DNA from: Candidatus Curtissbacteria bacterium RIFCSPHIGHO2_12_FULL_41_17
Lineage (GTDB): Bacteria; Patescibacteriota; Microgenomatia; Curtissbacterales; GWA2-41-24
Assembly: GCA_001774945.1 (NCBI GenBank)
Contig: MFBL01000026.1
Span: 1-5,809, forward strand
Direction of reading: 5' to 3'
Length of the DNA: 5,809 bases
Shown here: piece by piece, positions 5,172 through 5,809 of the stretch
Layout: every line of letters starts with the position of its first letter
Numbering within the stretch: the first letter of the stretch is position 1
Translations under genes and position numbers: made by a program
Notes under the pieces: model-generated
What the model saw: only the letters and a program-made list of their open reading frames with translations
What the model was told of the DNA's origin: nothing
The model's database searches: none

Positions 5172-5207
5172 GTACCACGGGAATCAAGAGTACCACCCGT
5201 GATACTC
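5172..5207 (-). promoter_or_regulatory. Two mutually exclusive hairpins between galU and ASCH
   Basis: In the minus-strand transcript, immediately after the galU stop, GAGUAUCAC (5207-5199) can pair with GUGGUACUC (5196-5188), giving nine pairs with one G-U. Alternatively GUAUCACGGG (5205-5196) can pair with CCCGUGGUAC (5181-5172), giving ten pairs with one G-U and a 14-base loop. The two share the same left arm and cannot form together. No U-tract follows the first hairpin (UUGAUU only), so it is a poor terminator. The second ends nine bases before the ASCH ATG, where ribosomes would bind. Confidence 0.55.
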
Positions 5208-5809
5208 TTACAGCTTGAGGCTTTTGAGGTAAGCGCGGAACTCTCCGTTGACATCTTCATTCATCAAGCCATGATCGACAACCGTTTTTAAATAGGAAAT
5301 TTTAGATCCGCAATCATAGTACCTTGCATTTTTTAGCTCAACTGCATAAACATCACGCTTTTTAATCAGTTTGTCAATCGCATCAGCGATCCAAATTTCC
5401 CCATCTTTACCAGGCTGCAAGGCTTCAAGTATTTCAAATATTTCCGGTGTAAACAGATAATTCCCATGGGTAGCCAAATTTGAAGGGGCTTTATCCGGCC
5501 CCGGCTTTTCGACAATTTTATTAATCTTGTAAATATTGTCGTGAACAGGCAAAACATCGGCAATCCCGTATTTGGACAAGTCTTGCTTGGCAATTCTGAC
5601 GCCTGCGATAACCGGGGCTTCAAACTCTCCAAAAACTTCAATTAATTGACTAACGGCTGGCGGATCTGCCCGGAAAAATTCATCACCCCACATCACTAGA
5701 AAAGGTTCATCACCAACAACATCTTTAGCTACTAAAATCGCATGGCCATTACCAAGAGGCTCTTTTTGACGCAAATAGACAAAATTGGCAAGATTGGAGA
5801 TTTTTCGAA
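5208..5809 (-). CDS. galU: UTP-glucose-1-phosphate uridylyltransferase, N-terminus outside window
   Basis: The enzyme makes UDP-glucose from UTP and glucose 1-phosphate, the donor for cell-envelope and exopolysaccharide glycans. About 200 C-terminal residues of a usual ~290 are visible. The frame is open to the right edge and reads NLANFVYLRQKEPLGNGHA across 5774, so the TTG there is an internal leucine codon, not a start. Family marks include QKEPLGNGHAIL, the metal-binding loop region VMWGDEFF, KIVEKPGP, GNYLFTPEIFEIL, GEIWIADAID (usually GGEIQLTDAI) and YYDCGSKISYLKTVVDHGL near the end. The core is well kept; the differences in the GDD-like (here GDE) and the QLTDA-like segments are ones I would expect in a divergent lineage. 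It ends with TAA at 5210-5208, abutting a hairpin before the ASCH gene. Other nucleotidyltransferases such as RfbA-type thymidylyltransferases fit less well, because YDCGSK is a GalU hallmark. Confidence 0.93.
   Translation of the reverse strand, partial: RKISNLANFVYLRQKEPLGNGHAILVAKDVVGDEPFLVMWGDEFFRADPPAVSQLIEVFGEFEAPVIAGVRIAKQDLSKYGIADVLPVHDNIYKINKIVEKPGPDKAPSNLATHGNYLFTPEIFEILEALQPGKDGEIWIADAIDKLIKKRDVYAVELKNARYYDCGSKISYLKTVVDHGLMNEDVNGEFRAYLKSLKL

Noticed and set aside
5366..5641. 91-codon minus-strand frame inside galU
   Set aside because: It lies wholly within galU in another frame on the same strand and shows no domain.
5772..5774. TTG as a start for galU
   Set aside because: The frame is open to the window edge and the upstream residues NLANFVYL lead smoothly into the conserved RQKEPLG, so the codon is an internal leucine.

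Overview
The window looks like a piece of a small-genome, uncultured bacterium of the Candidate Phyla Radiation (Patescibacteria), perhaps Microgenomates-like. This is inference. It rests on the gene style: tiny single-domain proteins, a membrane-anchored PsbP-like protein, stand-alone receiver proteins, a short glycosyltransferase-like protein, dense packing and moderate to low GC. TGA ends the first gene as a normal stop, so there is no sign of the code in which UGA means glycine. No mobile element, CRISPR array, tRNA or rRNA is visible.

Layout. Positions 10-588 (+) encode a membrane-anchored PsbP-like protein. It converges, with an 11-base gap, on a minus-strand block running from 4196 down to 600. 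In transcription order that block is: an unrecognised 89-residue protein (TTG start, very strong Shine-Dalgarno), a three-helix membrane protein, a TM-GAF-PAS-HisKA-HATPase sensor kinase, two paralogous receiver-only response regulators, and an RRM RNA-binding protein. A divergent, AT-rich intergenic region (4197-4370) separates this block from a 117-residue glycosyltransferase-like half protein (4371-4724, +). That gene converges on an ASCH/PUA-like protein (4773-5162, -). Upstream of ASCH on the same strand lies galU, UTP-glucose-1-phosphate uridylyltransferase, whose N-terminus runs off the right edge.

How they may work together. The five genes from 4196 to 961 form one candidate signalling operon. 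The kinase has no receiver, the two regulators have no output domain, and the membrane protein is followed by the kinase after only 2 bases. No DNA-binding output domain appears. The next gene downstream is an RRM protein, so a post-transcriptional or protein-protein output is an open possibility, not something the sequence proves. The right-hand end suggests sugar-nucleotide and envelope-glycan metabolism (galU and the glycosyltransferase-like protein), with an ASCH protein behind a pair of mutually exclusive hairpins.

The points most worth checking are the unusual signalling cluster with its unknown small protein, the alternative hairpins between galU and ASCH, the half-length glycosyltransferase, and the displaced ribosome-binding site with a possible mini-ORF before the RRM gene.
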